51,490 nucleotides of DNA, from contig NZ_JAJQYA010000037.1 in NCBI RefSeq assembly GCF_021729155.1, positions 1 through 51,490 on the forward strand. Reading direction: 5' to 3'. This stretch comes from Membranihabitans marinus. GTDB lineage: Bacteria; Bacteroidota; Bacteroidia; Chitinophagales; Saprospiraceae. The notes beneath the pieces are model-generated. The model was not told the DNA's origin. It saw nothing but the letters and a program-made list of their open reading frames with translations, and did no database searches. The position numbers and the translations under genes are program-made. This document shows positions 9,720 through 18,755 of this stretch, one piece after another (position 1 is the first letter of the stretch; each line of letters begins with the position of its first letter).

Positions 9720-9753
9720 AACAACCACGAAGTCGATAGCGTGGTTGTTTTTT
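9720..9753 (+). terminator. Intrinsic terminator of the set 1 susCD operon
   Basis: AACAACCACG at 9720-9729 (the first base pairs with T9749) forms a stem with CGTGGTTGT at 9740-9748 around a 10-nt loop, followed directly by TTTTTT (9748-9753). It lies about 290 bases after the susD stop and 55 bases before the next gene, so set 1 mRNA may have a long 3' untranslated tail containing the hairpin at 9525-9581. Confidence 0.8.
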
Positions 9754-9807
9754 AATATATTAATGTTTTTTTTGGAAAGTGATAAAGTGAGTTAATAATT
9801 TAAGCCG

Positions 9808-11244
9808 ATGAAAAATTTATTAAGCGTAATTATCGTATTGATTTTAGGAATTCAACCTATCCTAGCCCAGAATCAACAACTGTTAGCTGGTGCTTCATTT
9901 AGTAATATTACACCAGATTTGGGAGAGCCTTTAGCTGGCGGCTGGAGCTCCACACCGACCGACTATGTTCACGATCAACTATATGCTAAATCCTTAATAC
10001 TAAATGATGGTTCGACTACTTTGGTCATGGTTATCGTAGACAATGTCAGTTTGAATCGCGAAGTGTACGATGCGGCCAAAGCGATGATTGAGAATAAATT
10101 GGGAATCCCCAAAGAGAATATTTTAATGGCATCGACCCATACTCATTCAGCGACTAATGCCGATAAGCCGGGTAAGAGAAATGGATGGTCGGTGGGTGAA
10201 ATGCTGGAAGGCTACCAAAGAACGGTGGTTAAGAGAATAGCTGATGGGGTCAAAGTAGCTTATGCTAATTTGGAACCTGCCAAAATAGCATGGGGCAGTG
10301 TGGATATTCCAGATCATGTATTTAATAGAAGGTGGATCATGAAAGAACCTGTAATTAATCCTTTTGGCGAAATGGATAAGGTGAAAATGAATCCTGGAAG
10401 ACAAAACCCTAATGCATTGAAACCGGCAGGTCCTGTAGATCCAGAGGTTTCATTTGTCGCAGTAGAGGCATTGTCTGGACGGCCCTTGGCAGTACTTAGT
10501 AATTATTCTTTGCATTATGTGGGTGGAGTACCTAAAGGCCATATATCCGCGGATTACTTTGGTGAATTTGGCAGAAGTATGGAGTCTTTATTGCAAGCTC
10601 ACAATCAGTTTCCTCCCTTTGTGGGCATGATGTCCAATGGAACGAGTGCCGATATAAATAACAACAACTATGCAGAAAAAGCAGAAAAATATGAACCTTA
10701 TGTGAAAATGAAAATGGTGGCCGATGATGTCGCCAATAAAGTCTTCCGTGAATATAAGAAATTGAAGTTTCAAACCCATGTTGATTTAGGAGTTCAAACC
10801 TCAGAATTGAAATTGGAAATTAGACGAATGGATGAGGATATGAAATCCTGGATGAAGGCGGTGGAAAAGAAATCCAATAAGGACAAACCTGTTTTTCACA
10901 AGTCAGAAGACAATTTTGTAAATCGAGTCAAAATGTTAGAAGCTGAATGGCCAGATACCATTGCTGTAGTCATTCAAGCATTGAAAATCGGGGATTTGGG
11001 CATTGCCGCTGTTCCGTTTGAGATGTTCGCAGAAGCGGGCTTGGAAATTAAAGAAAAAAGCCCTTTTGAAGATACTTTTACCATCGGTTTGGCCAACGGA
11101 GGATACGGATACTTGCCCACGGCAGAACAACACGAGTTGGGTGGGTATGAAACTTGGTTGACCATTAATCGAGTAGAGAAAACTGCCTCTCAAAAAATAA
11201 TAGATGAGCTGATGAGATTAATGCAAGAGAACCTAGATCGATAA
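9808..11244 (+). CDS. Neutral/alkaline non-lysosomal ceramidase-family hydrolase
   Basis: The 478-residue protein has a signal peptide cut near LAQ (about residue 21). Family motifs of the neutral ceramidase N-terminal domain are present: AGASFSNITPD at the mature N-terminus, the metal-binding STHTHSA at 109-115, NYSLHYVGG with His236, and NGTSADINNN from residue 277. True neutral ceramidases have an extra C-terminal domain and are longer; this is only the catalytic part, as in many proteins encoded in Bacteroidota and Planctomycetota glycan loci. The substrate is therefore uncertain: it may cleave an amide or ester in a glycan or glycolipid. It is flanked by the set 1 terminator upstream and a GH115 gene downstream. 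Confidence 0.85.
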   Translation: MKNLLSVIIVLILGIQPILAQNQQLLAGASFSNITPDLGEPLAGGWSSTPTDYVHDQLYAKSLILNDGSTTLVMVIVDNVSLNREVYDAAKAMIENKLGIPKENILMASTHTHSATNADKPGKRNGWSVGEMLEGYQRTVVKRIADGVKVAYANLEPAKIAWGSVDIPDHVFNRRWIMKEPVINPFGEMDKVKMNPGRQNPNALKPAGPVDPEVSFVAVEALSGRPLAVLSNYSLHYVGGVPKGHISADYFGEFGRSMESLLQAHNQFPPFVGMMSNGTSADINNNNYAEKAEKYEPYVKMKMVADDVANKVFREYKKLKFQTHVDLGVQTSELKLEIRRMDEDMKSWMKAVEKKSNKDKPVFHKSEDNFVNRVKMLEAEWPDTIAVVIQALKIGDLGIAAVPFEMFAEAGLEIKEKSPFEDTFTIGLANGGYGYLPTAEQHELGGYETWLTINRVEKTASQKIIDELMRLMQENLDR

Positions 11245-11721
11245 TTTGTTTCGTAATAGAAACCAGAAGTTTGGAATATTCAATGTCTTGAACAAGACTT
11301 GTTGAAAAATTAAAGAAGAGACTTTTGAAAGTATTGTCGGTATGACTGCCTTTGGAGAAGGATAGTTCGGGATAGTATACTTCTGGGAATTAAACTGGAA
11401 GGTCAAAAATTGATTTTGAAAGTTTAAGGAGTCAAATTCATGTTTCCCTCACTTAATTTTTTAGGCCGAGGGCTGGATTTTATCATATTCTATAGAATTT
11501 ATTCGGCATATGGCCGGAATCATCCTTTATCCTTATTGTGTGCAATGAGACATCATGTAGCCTAGGAGGCCAAAATGGAGGGTGAATGAAAAAGGATCTT
11601 TACTAAAGATTTTTAAAGTGCATATGGTGTAAATAGTGAAAAATATAAAAGAGATAGTACTGAAGTATTATCTATTACTGACAAAAAAATATAAGAATTG
11701 AAATCTATAAATTTAATATTA
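11245..11721 (+). other. Non-coding gap before the GH115 gene
   Basis: This stretch of about 480 bases has no open frame of note. A short perfect palindrome (GTCTTG, two bases, CAAGAC) lies at 11285-11298. The last 80 bases, AT-rich, probably hold the promoter of the GH115 gene, but no clear TTTG/TAnnTTTG pair was found. Confidence 0.4.
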
Positions 11722-14700
11722 ATGTTTAGGTCGGTGAGGGTAACCTTGCCTTATCTCGTGATGATTTTGATATTCTTTACTTCCTCGAAAGTATATGGAT
11801 CATCTACCTCTATGGATCAGGATACTACCTTATTTGAATTGGTAAAAGGGACGACACCAGCTTATATCGTACTTGCGGAGGATGAACAGCCTGGAGTTAT
11901 GGCTGCAGCGCTGGATCTTCAACGTGATATTACAAAAATATCTGGGGTGACGCCCAATATTGTACACTCATTGAATCAAGCGGGGCCTCATTGTGTTGTT
12001 ATCGGAAGTGCTGACAATCCGAAGGGGAAGAGTTTATTGGAATCAGTGGGGATGAAGGTCAATGATTTGGAAGGGAAATGGGAGGTATTTAAATACCAAA
12101 TATTGGACAATGTCAAAGGAAAGGAGAAAGTGCTGGCCATTGCGGGCAGCAATTTAAGGGGCACTATTTTTGGAATTTATGACTTTGAGCATAAGCATTT
12201 AGGCGTAGATCCACTTTGGTTTTGGGCGGATAATGAACCTCCTCGTCAAGGTCAATTGGTATTTGATTCCAGTATTAATTATAACTCATTAAAAGAGCCT
12301 ACTTGGAAATACAGAGGGTGGACTTTAAATGATCATCCCCAATTGATCGAATGGATGCAGACCGGTATCGTCCAGAGAGCACGGTATGGTCGCTATATGT
12401 TTGCCATACATCCCGAAGTATTTGATCGAATCTACGAGGCAGCCTTGAGATTGAAAATGAATATGTTTACTTGGTATTTTATCGATATCGACTGGAAACC
12501 GGATTGGCAGCAATTGGAGCGACAAGTGGATCGCGGGTTATTTTTAACCCAACATCAAATGGAAGGTTTGGGGGCCGATGCTGGTTTTTGGGATCACTAT
12601 TGGGATAATCACAATCCAGAGGGCAAGCCAGATCAATTTTCCTATATAAAATACCCCGAAAAATTTAAAGAATTTTGGTCGTATTACATTACTCGATTGT
12701 CTGAATTTTCACCTAATGTGGTTTGGGAATTGAATCAGCGAGGATGGGCAGATGCACAATATTACGATCCCGCTTTACCCAATGGAGGTACGCGGAAGCA
12801 GAGAGGGCAATTGGTGAGTGAAATAATCACAGAACAAGCCAAATTGGTTAGAAAAATTGACCCCAACCCCGATCTAGAAATGATGACGACCCTCTATCAT
12901 GAAATGGGGGATTATTACGATTCGGGATGGATTAATCTACCCAAAGATGTAACCACAGGATTTGCTGATGATGGAATGAATGGCATGTCTTATTCCGACA
13001 AATTTTGGACGGAAAAGCGTGATCCCAATCGAAAATACGGACAATATTTTCACACCAATTATTTTGGAGGAGGACCTCAAATCGCAAAAGCGACACCATT
13101 GGATACTTATATTAAAGTTAATATGGATGCCATGTATGAGCGCGGAGATACACAACACATGTTGTTGGCGATGAATGTTTTGCGACCCCAGCAAATGGAG
13201 TTGAGAGGTATAGCTGAGATGCTTTGGGATTATCCTGGATTTGATTATGAAGAATATCTTTTAAAATACTGTCGAGAAGAATTTGGCGAAGAGGCAAGTG
13301 CTCGAGTGGCGAATCTTTATCGTGAATATTATGATAAATATCCACATAAAATGCGCAATGATGGGTATAAAGAATATCCATACTATTATAAAGTCATGGA
13401 ATCGCTGTTTAATACCATTGCCAATTTAATAAATATTGAGGCGGGCTCAACGGATGGGTTGATATTTGATAAATATTACAATCGAGAGAAATATCAAGAG
13501 GGCATAGTAGAAATGAAAAAAGTTCTTGACCATGCCTGGGAAATTCGCCCATCGATTCCCGACCATAGAAAATACTTTTTTGATTATGAATTTATTGATG
13601 CGATTCGATTGATTAGGGGTATATATAAACTTACGGTGAATACAGAAGATGCTATTAATTATCTTAAAGAAGGAAATCGATCTGCCGCTCTTTCATCATT
13701 AAACGATGCCAAACATTTGGTTGATGAAATGTATGATGCTTTCGAAAATCAAAAATCGACAGATAAATGGAAGTACTGGTTTCGAAGTGGGACGAATAAA
13801 GATTTTTACCTTTTGTATAATATGTATCAGAAGGCGCGGTTGAGTTTAGAAGTTGAGACCATGAATGCTGTGACGGAGATATCGCCCCAGCGCCGACCAT
13901 ATAGAGGAAATGTCGTGATGCACGATGTGACCAAAGCAGGAGACGCTGTTTATGAGGCACAGGGGGATCGATTAAATAGAAGTCAATGGGATGGTGCGAA
14001 ATATTCGATAATTGATTTTCCTTTGACTAAAGCCTTTCAGATAACTGGTGTTCAGGGATTGTATGGGAAGGAAAAATGGTTAGAAATAGGGACGGATTAT
14101 GGAAGTCATTATGGTTTCAATCTCAGATCCAAAGCAAAGGTTTATGTGGCTTATCAAAAAGGGGAAGATTTAACTTGGCTAAAAGATATGGGCTTTAAAC
14201 CCACCGGACAATCTATGACTGTAGGGGAATGGGGTTGGCCTTATCGCTATCAGAATCGACCCTCAGATTCACTCTATGTATTGCAACTCTATGCTAAAGA
14301 TTTTGAATCGGGGCCAGTGGTTCTCGGTAAAAATCCTGAGAGTAAAGATTTACTCCCTTACATAGTCTTTGTCCAGCCTTCGTTAATCATGTATGAGAAT
14401 TTTAGAGATACTGAAATTGGTGAACAACCCAGTAATTGGATGATAGAAGAATCAACAGGCCGAGCGGAAGTGGTAGATATTGTAGAATACGATGGTGAAA
14501 TGCGGCCGACAGTTTTTGATATAACGACTGTGCCAAGATATCAGACTTTAGATTTAAGAGGGCTGAAATTAGAGTCGAGTACTGAGGAAGGTTGCGGTGC
14601 AAAATATTTCTTTGAAGAAATGGTGAATGGCGATTTTGTTTTAGATGTCAGATTAAAGACGGGGCAAATCGATCATTTATCTGAAATAATTTTATTGAAT

Positions 14701-15012
14701 CAAGATGAAAAACCTAACACAAGCATTCAATTTGATAATAGGGGCAAAATAGTCATGTTGTCGCCTGATGGCAAGAAGGTAGAACTGAGTTCTTATCGAG
14801 CGAATGAATGGTATAATATCAAACTACGAGTACAGTCAAGTCGTGGAAAGTTTTGGGTGGAAGTACAGGATGGAGACCTTCAACAATCTAAATCTGAGAT
14901 CATGAATTTCAATCCTCGAAAGGGAGGTATGAAAGGCATTCAATTAAACCATTCTAAAGGAAGGGATGGAGCATGGATTCTCTACAATGGATTGAGTGGT
15001 TATGTGGAGTAA
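11722..15012 (+). CDS. GH115 family alpha-glucuronidase, secreted
   Basis: The protein is 1096 residues from ATG 11722; TTG at 11698 is an in-frame alternative adding 8 codons, but the ATG gives a cleaner signal peptide (MFRSVRV, then a hydrophobic run ending VYGSS). The N-terminal domain (ALDLQRDITKISG, then GSNLRGTIFGIYDFEHKHLGVDP), KYRGWTLNDHP and the TIM-barrel region (LRLKMNMFTWYFIDIDWKPD, WELNQRGWADAQYYD) match GH115 enzymes, which remove alpha-1,2-linked (4-O-methyl)glucuronic acid from polysaccharide side chains. Residues from about 888 to the end form an extra domain of about 210 residues (ENFRDTEIGEQPSNW, NEWYNIKLRVQ) resembling LamG/concanavalin-type modules, possibly glycan-binding. 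A repeat element begins right at its stop codon. Confidence 0.88.
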   Translation: MFRSVRVTLPYLVMILIFFTSSKVYGSSTSMDQDTTLFELVKGTTPAYIVLAEDEQPGVMAAALDLQRDITKISGVTPNIVHSLNQAGPHCVVIGSADNPKGKSLLESVGMKVNDLEGKWEVFKYQILDNVKGKEKVLAIAGSNLRGTIFGIYDFEHKHLGVDPLWFWADNEPPRQGQLVFDSSINYNSLKEPTWKYRGWTLNDHPQLIEWMQTGIVQRARYGRYMFAIHPEVFDRIYEAALRLKMNMFTWYFIDIDWKPDWQQLERQVDRGLFLTQHQMEGLGADAGFWDHYWDNHNPEGKPDQFSYIKYPEKFKEFWSYYITRLSEFSPNVVWELNQRGWADAQYYDPALPNGGTRKQRGQLVSEIITEQAKLVRKIDPNPDLEMMTTLYHEMGDYYDSGWINLPKDVTTGFADDGMNGMSYSDKFWTEKRDPNRKYGQYFHTNYFGGGPQIAKATPLDTYIKVNMDAMYERGDTQHMLLAMNVLRPQQMELRGIAEMLWDYPGFDYEEYLLKYCREEFGEEASARVANLYREYYDKYPHKMRNDGYKEYPYYYKVMESLFNTIANLINIEAGSTDGLIFDKYYNREKYQEGIVEMKKVLDHAWEIRPSIPDHRKYFFDYEFIDAIRLIRGIYKLTVNTEDAINYLKEGNRSAALSSLNDAKHLVDEMYDAFENQKSTDKWKYWFRSGTNKDFYLLYNMYQKARLSLEVETMNAVTEISPQRRPYRGNVVMHDVTKAGDAVYEAQGDRLNRSQWDGAKYSIIDFPLTKAFQITGVQGLYGKEKWLEIGTDYGSHYGFNLRSKAKVYVAYQKGEDLTWLKDMGFKPTGQSMTVGEWGWPYRYQNRPSDSLYVLQLYAKDFESGPVVLGKNPESKDLLPYIVFVQPSLIMYENFRDTEIGEQPSNWMIEESTGRAEVVDIVEYDGEMRPTVFDITTVPRYQTLDLRGLKLESSTEEGCGAKYFFEEMVNGDFVLDVRLKTGQIDHLSEIILLNQDEKPNTSIQFDNRGKIVMLSPDGKKVELSSYRANEWYNIKLRVQSSRGKFWVEVQDGDLQQSKSEIMNFNPRKGGMKGIQLNHSKGRDGAWILYNGLSGYVE

Positions 15013-15281
15013 TACGAATTACATTTATAATTAACGGAAATCTTTCGATTTATTGTAGAGACGCAATGATTGGGGCCAGTACGAAAGCTATGCCTGTCTA
15101 GCCATTCGCGAGCAAAGTGGCAATTCGCTACCGAATTGAAGTGTAATCTCGCCTCGGCATGGTAGCCTCGGTTTCTTCACCAAAGGTCGATTTACGACCT
15201 TTGATTGCCCTAAAGGGCAACTGCGTTCAGTCATTCAAAATCTTTTCCGTCATCATAAAATGTAAATCGTATAATACGAAT
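15010..15281 (+). mobile_element. MITE-like element with inverted ends and three internal hairpins
   Basis: The left end (about 15013-15040: ATACGAATTACATTT, then AACGGAAA) matches the reverse complement of the right end (about 15241-15273: ATACGATTTACATTTTAT, then GACGGAAA) with a few mismatches. TAATACGAAT is repeated directly at 15010-15019 and 15272-15281 and may be a target duplication; its first three bases are the GH115 stop. The interior is more GC-rich than its surroundings. It carries GTAGAGACGCAATG (15055-15068, half of a palindrome common in Bacteroidota genomes) and three compact hairpins: CAATTCG/CGAATTG (15121-15138), CAAAGGTCG/CGACCTTTG (15181-15203) and TTGCCC/GGGCAA (15205-15220). 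It has no open frame. It could instead be a structured 3' RNA of the GH115 transcript. Confidence 0.45.
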
Positions 15282-15390
15282 AAATTTTTTGAAATAACTA
15301 TGGGGAATTTGGTGTAATATAGTGGCTGACGAATCCTCCCCTAAAATTATTTGAATATTGATTTGCCATTTTTCATAATATATTAAAGCT

Positions 15391-16956
15391 ATGAAACGAA
15401 GAGATTTTATTTTAAAAACGGCTATGACGGCAACTGCTTTTTCTCCCATTCTAAATTCGGCCTTTATAACAATGAAATTACATGGTTCAAATATCGAGGG
15501 TAAGGAAAATAGTAGGGAGAATGGAGATGGCTATCAATATATTTTTCCAACCGTTGAAAACAGACGGGACAGACCCATTCCAGCTGGTAAACGGTTGCCC
15601 TTTAATTGGGAGGCAATAACCATTCCTGCTAAATCAAGTAAAAAAAGTCCGATTTTAAAGTGGAGTTCCAATATTGAAACCCATAAAACATGCAGCCTTC
15701 GGTTTTCTGTAGCCATTGATGTAAGAGAGGAGAAACAAATCGATGTTGTCTTAGCGGAGTCTGGTAAAACCATAGCTTCTTTTGATGTTCGATTTGCACC
15801 GGTCAATCAAGTTCAAAGTGTTTTGATTGAGAGCCAATATCTGCCTGACCTTTTTAGCCAAGGTGTTCAATTGCGAATGACAAAGGGGGAAAAGCCCTTG
15901 TGGATATTATCCCCCGATAGTCAAATTAATGGCGATGCTCGGGGATTGCTCCCTCACCTAATGATACCGGGTGAAATGAATGATGCGAAGCAATCTTTTT
16001 ATGATCGTCTATTTTCCCTAGATTCTATTCAGCAATTTGGATGGATGGAAGGTTGTGTCTTAGATGCGCTTTGGGATCTTAGGGAAATAGAAAAGTATAA
16101 AGAACGGGCGGATAAAGCTCTGCAGGTTCATTTAAATCATTTTTTACCCGATGAAAATTTATTGTATGAAAATCCACGAAGTGAAAGCTCAGACAATAAG
16201 ATTTATGGGGTAGAATGTACCTTGCCTTTTAGTGTGATTACCAGAGAGAGGTCAGGTCATCCGTCAGTGAAATTAACTCAAGCATATTGGACAGAAAAGT
16301 ATAGTCGAGTAGTCAATGACCCATCCAATGATAATTATACAGCAGAAGGATCTTATACGGTGGCTTTTCCCATGATGGTCATTGGAATGAGTCAAAACGA
16401 TTCATTTCTAATCGATTTATCATTGGAGCAATTGAGGTTGCGGAAGCAGTTTTTAAAATACAATGGCGCTGTTTATCTCCGGTATTTTGGGGATGGACGA
16501 CGCACATTCCGAAACTGGGCGAGAGGAATCGCATGGTATATGCTGGGATTGGTAAGAACGCTTATCCTTCTCGAGCCTCACCAACGCCCCAATGATTTAG
16601 TGGAGGAATTGGCAGAGATAAGTGAATGGGCAATGAGTTATCAAATGTCTACGGGATTGTGGCGATGTTTTGTAGATGAGAGGGAGGTTAGATATGATAC
16701 TTCTGGATCTGCAGGGATAGCTGCGGCTCTCGCCTTGGGTGCAAAGTATGGAATGCTACCTTCAGAAGCTAGGTTGTCTGCCCAGGCTACATTGAATGCA
16801 TTATTAGATCATTTGACCGATGATGGTTTTTTGACTGGCGTCGCTCAATCCAATAGGGATGGAGAGCGATTGCAAAGAGATGATTACCGGGTGATATTTC
16901 AGATGGGGATGGGATTAATGGGGCAATTAATGGCAGCATTGGAAAGGACAGATTAA
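15391..16956 (+). CDS. GH88/GH105-like unsaturated uronyl hydrolase
   Basis: The 521-residue protein starts MKRRDFILK, a twin-arginine-type motif followed by a hydrophobic stretch, so it is probably Tat-exported. Residues from about 215 onward look like the (alpha/alpha)6 barrel of GH88/GH105: GWMEGCVLDALWDL, RNWARGIAWYMLGLVRTL at about 374-391 (the W-A-R-G-x-x-W signature) and DTSGSAGIAAALALGAKYG. The N-terminal 200 residues form an extra beta-rich domain. Such enzymes remove the unsaturated uronic acid left by a polysaccharide lyase, so they fit beside GH115. The exact family is not certain from sequence alone. It ends 82 bp before a gene on the opposite strand. Confidence 0.72.
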   Translation: MKRRDFILKTAMTATAFSPILNSAFITMKLHGSNIEGKENSRENGDGYQYIFPTVENRRDRPIPAGKRLPFNWEAITIPAKSSKKSPILKWSSNIETHKTCSLRFSVAIDVREEKQIDVVLAESGKTIASFDVRFAPVNQVQSVLIESQYLPDLFSQGVQLRMTKGEKPLWILSPDSQINGDARGLLPHLMIPGEMNDAKQSFYDRLFSLDSIQQFGWMEGCVLDALWDLREIEKYKERADKALQVHLNHFLPDENLLYENPRSESSDNKIYGVECTLPFSVITRERSGHPSVKLTQAYWTEKYSRVVNDPSNDNYTAEGSYTVAFPMMVIGMSQNDSFLIDLSLEQLRLRKQFLKYNGAVYLRYFGDGRRTFRNWARGIAWYMLGLVRTLILLEPHQRPNDLVEELAEISEWAMSYQMSTGLWRCFVDEREVRYDTSGSAGIAAALALGAKYGMLPSEARLSAQATLNALLDHLTDDGFLTGVAQSNRDGERLQRDDYRVIFQMGMGLMGQLMAALERTD

Positions 16957-17038
16957 ATCGTTTATAAAAATACATTTCGTATTAAATAGATTGAAAGCTG
17001 CTGGTTCGAAAATTCTTTTTCAGAGATCGAAACTGAGA

Positions 17039-18289
17039 TCATTCTAATTTTACCAGTTTTTTGGGGATTAAATGGTTGTCGATATTTATAATAAGGATAT
17101 AAGTCCCATTATTGAGATGACTAATGTTCCATTCCGTTTGATTGTAAGTTTTGGAAACCTGTTGGCCATTTAGATTATAGATTGAAATTTGGAGATCTTG
17201 ATAGGGTTGACTAATATCCACTTTAAGTAATCCCTTCGATGGATTAGGGTAGAGATTCACTCCTACTTTGACGGGAAGATTATCTTCGTTAGTCGATAGA
17301 ACAGAACAAGTGTCTGATGGGGTAAATGCGGAATCGGCCCATGAGTTGAAATCCTGCATAAGGCTGTCATGAGTTCGATGTTGAAATTCATATGGCCAAG
17401 GTTCAATATATCGAATACCCAATTGTTTGGCTTGAATAAATACCGAGCCATAATCACTGTTTTGAAATCGCTCTTCTTGGTTTGATCTTCCAATGACTTG
17501 GGCATATTTATCACCAGGAAAATTTTTAATAAATTCAAGTAATGCCGGTTGGTATGATGTTTTACCCGATATCCACCACATCCCTAGACCGAGTCTATTG
17601 CATAGACTTTCATTGTTGTACAAATTATTGATTATAGCAGCGGGAAGTAAAGTGTCGCGATCGATCTCATGCACTTCGAACACAATGGGTTTATAGGGGA
17701 AGGCATGGGCAAAGGCCATGGCTGTATTTCGAGCCTGATCCATCCACTTTTGGTTTGTAAATCCATCCGTGGTAAAGTTAACCATATTGACTCCATTTAA
17801 ATGACCTTCAATGCCATTTACCGTCATTTGGGTGACGTAAATATGGGACAGAAGCGAATCGGAACTATATTGATTTCCCAATTGTGCAATTAAGCTAGTT
17901 AATTTTTCGGCACAAGTAGGGTCCCACCACAATGGCAATCGCCAGTTTTGACCCTGGTACTGAAAATTATGATATTCAACATTGAGGGAGTCGATCAACC
18001 AATTTGGGCTGCCAAAGGCCCCACCAGCAATGGCCAACGCGTATTTTAATCCTTTTGCTTTTACCGCATCAATTTTTTGGTTCAATAAGGAAAAATCATA
18101 CTCGTCTGGTTTGACTTCAATATCCGACCATTTTTCGATTAGTAAAACACCTCTAACTTCTTCGTGTGTGAGGACAGATGGGTGAGTCCCATTAGTTCCT
18201 GCAAAGCAGCCAATTGGTTTGTCAATGATCTGAGCAAATGACAATATGGGGAGTAAAATGAATAAAGGGTTAAGAAGTAATTTTATCAT
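17039..18289 (-). CDS. Secreted TIM-barrel-like protein (possible GH42/GH5-type) with T9SS sorting domain
   Basis: The 416-residue protein has a signal peptide ending FAQ (about residue 20). Residues 25-330 look like a TIM-barrel glycoside hydrolase: WSDIEVKPDEYDFSLLNQ and AKGLKYALAIAGG resemble the first strands of GH42/GH5-type barrels. I cannot name the catalytic acids with confidence. The last 75 or so residues are a type A T9SS C-terminal domain: VNLYPNPSKGLLKVDI, IYNLNGQQV, LNNGTYILII and the final KKLVKLE. It is the only gene in the enzyme block on the minus strand and the only one there with a visible T9SS signal, so it is likely released or attached at the surface and regulated separately. 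Confidence 0.7.
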   Translation of the reverse strand: MIKLLLNPLFILLPILSFAQIIDKPIGCFAGTNGTHPSVLTHEEVRGVLLIEKWSDIEVKPDEYDFSLLNQKIDAVKAKGLKYALAIAGGAFGSPNWLIDSLNVEYHNFQYQGQNWRLPLWWDPTCAEKLTSLIAQLGNQYSSDSLLSHIYVTQMTVNGIEGHLNGVNMVNFTTDGFTNQKWMDQARNTAMAFAHAFPYKPIVFEVHEIDRDTLLPAAIINNLYNNESLCNRLGLGMWWISGKTSYQPALLEFIKNFPGDKYAQVIGRSNQEERFQNSDYGSVFIQAKQLGIRYIEPWPYEFQHRTHDSLMQDFNSWADSAFTPSDTCSVLSTNEDNLPVKVGVNLYPNPSKGLLKVDISQPYQDLQISIYNLNGQQVSKTYNQTEWNISHLNNGTYILIINIDNHLIPKKLVKLE

Positions 18290-18755
18290 ATGGGGATAAT
18301 GGTTTTAGTCATTAATTATTCAAAAATATATGCTATTGCTTATGCGACTTAACTTAAATGTTCTATGTCACAGTTTACCCCATTATTGTGAATCGACTGA
18401 TTTCAAATGTACTTGATTTGTTTCCTTATTCCAAAACATCGTTAAGATATTTGTGGCTATTCTTTATGATTGTGTTGGTGTTAATAAATAAATAGAATCA
18501 ACGATATATTTTTGATGGGATTAATCCTTCATTCTTCACAATATTTAAAAACATTGGTTTAACTTGGTAAGCCAATACAATAGATGGTTTAGGATAGGTT
18601 ATAGACGGTGTAAATCTTGGATTTACGACCCCTATTATTAGGAGACTTGGTGATTGCTTCAGCATTCCTTGTGAAAAGAGTATAGTGGTATAATATTTTT
18701 TGCTTGAAAGATTTTTACAAGTATTTTAAGTTGATATTTTAATTAAATAGAAACC
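18290..18755 (+). other. Divergent non-coding region between the T9SS protein and the propeller gene
   Basis: This region must hold the start signals of both flanking genes, which point away from each other. A small hairpin GTAAATC/GATTTAC (18610-18626) is followed by ACGACCCC; its GATTTACGACC string recurs in a hairpin of the element at 15181-15203. A near match to the -7 box with one extra T (TATTTTTTG) lies around 18704. No open frame was found. Confidence 0.4.

Noticed and set aside
15231-15449. 72-codon minus-strand open frame
   Set aside because: It overlaps the inverted-end element and the start of the uronyl hydrolase gene and has no recognisable protein features.
16990-17030. Possible tRNA T-arm (GGTTCGAAA)
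   Set aside because: No matching acceptor, D or anticodon stems could be built around it.
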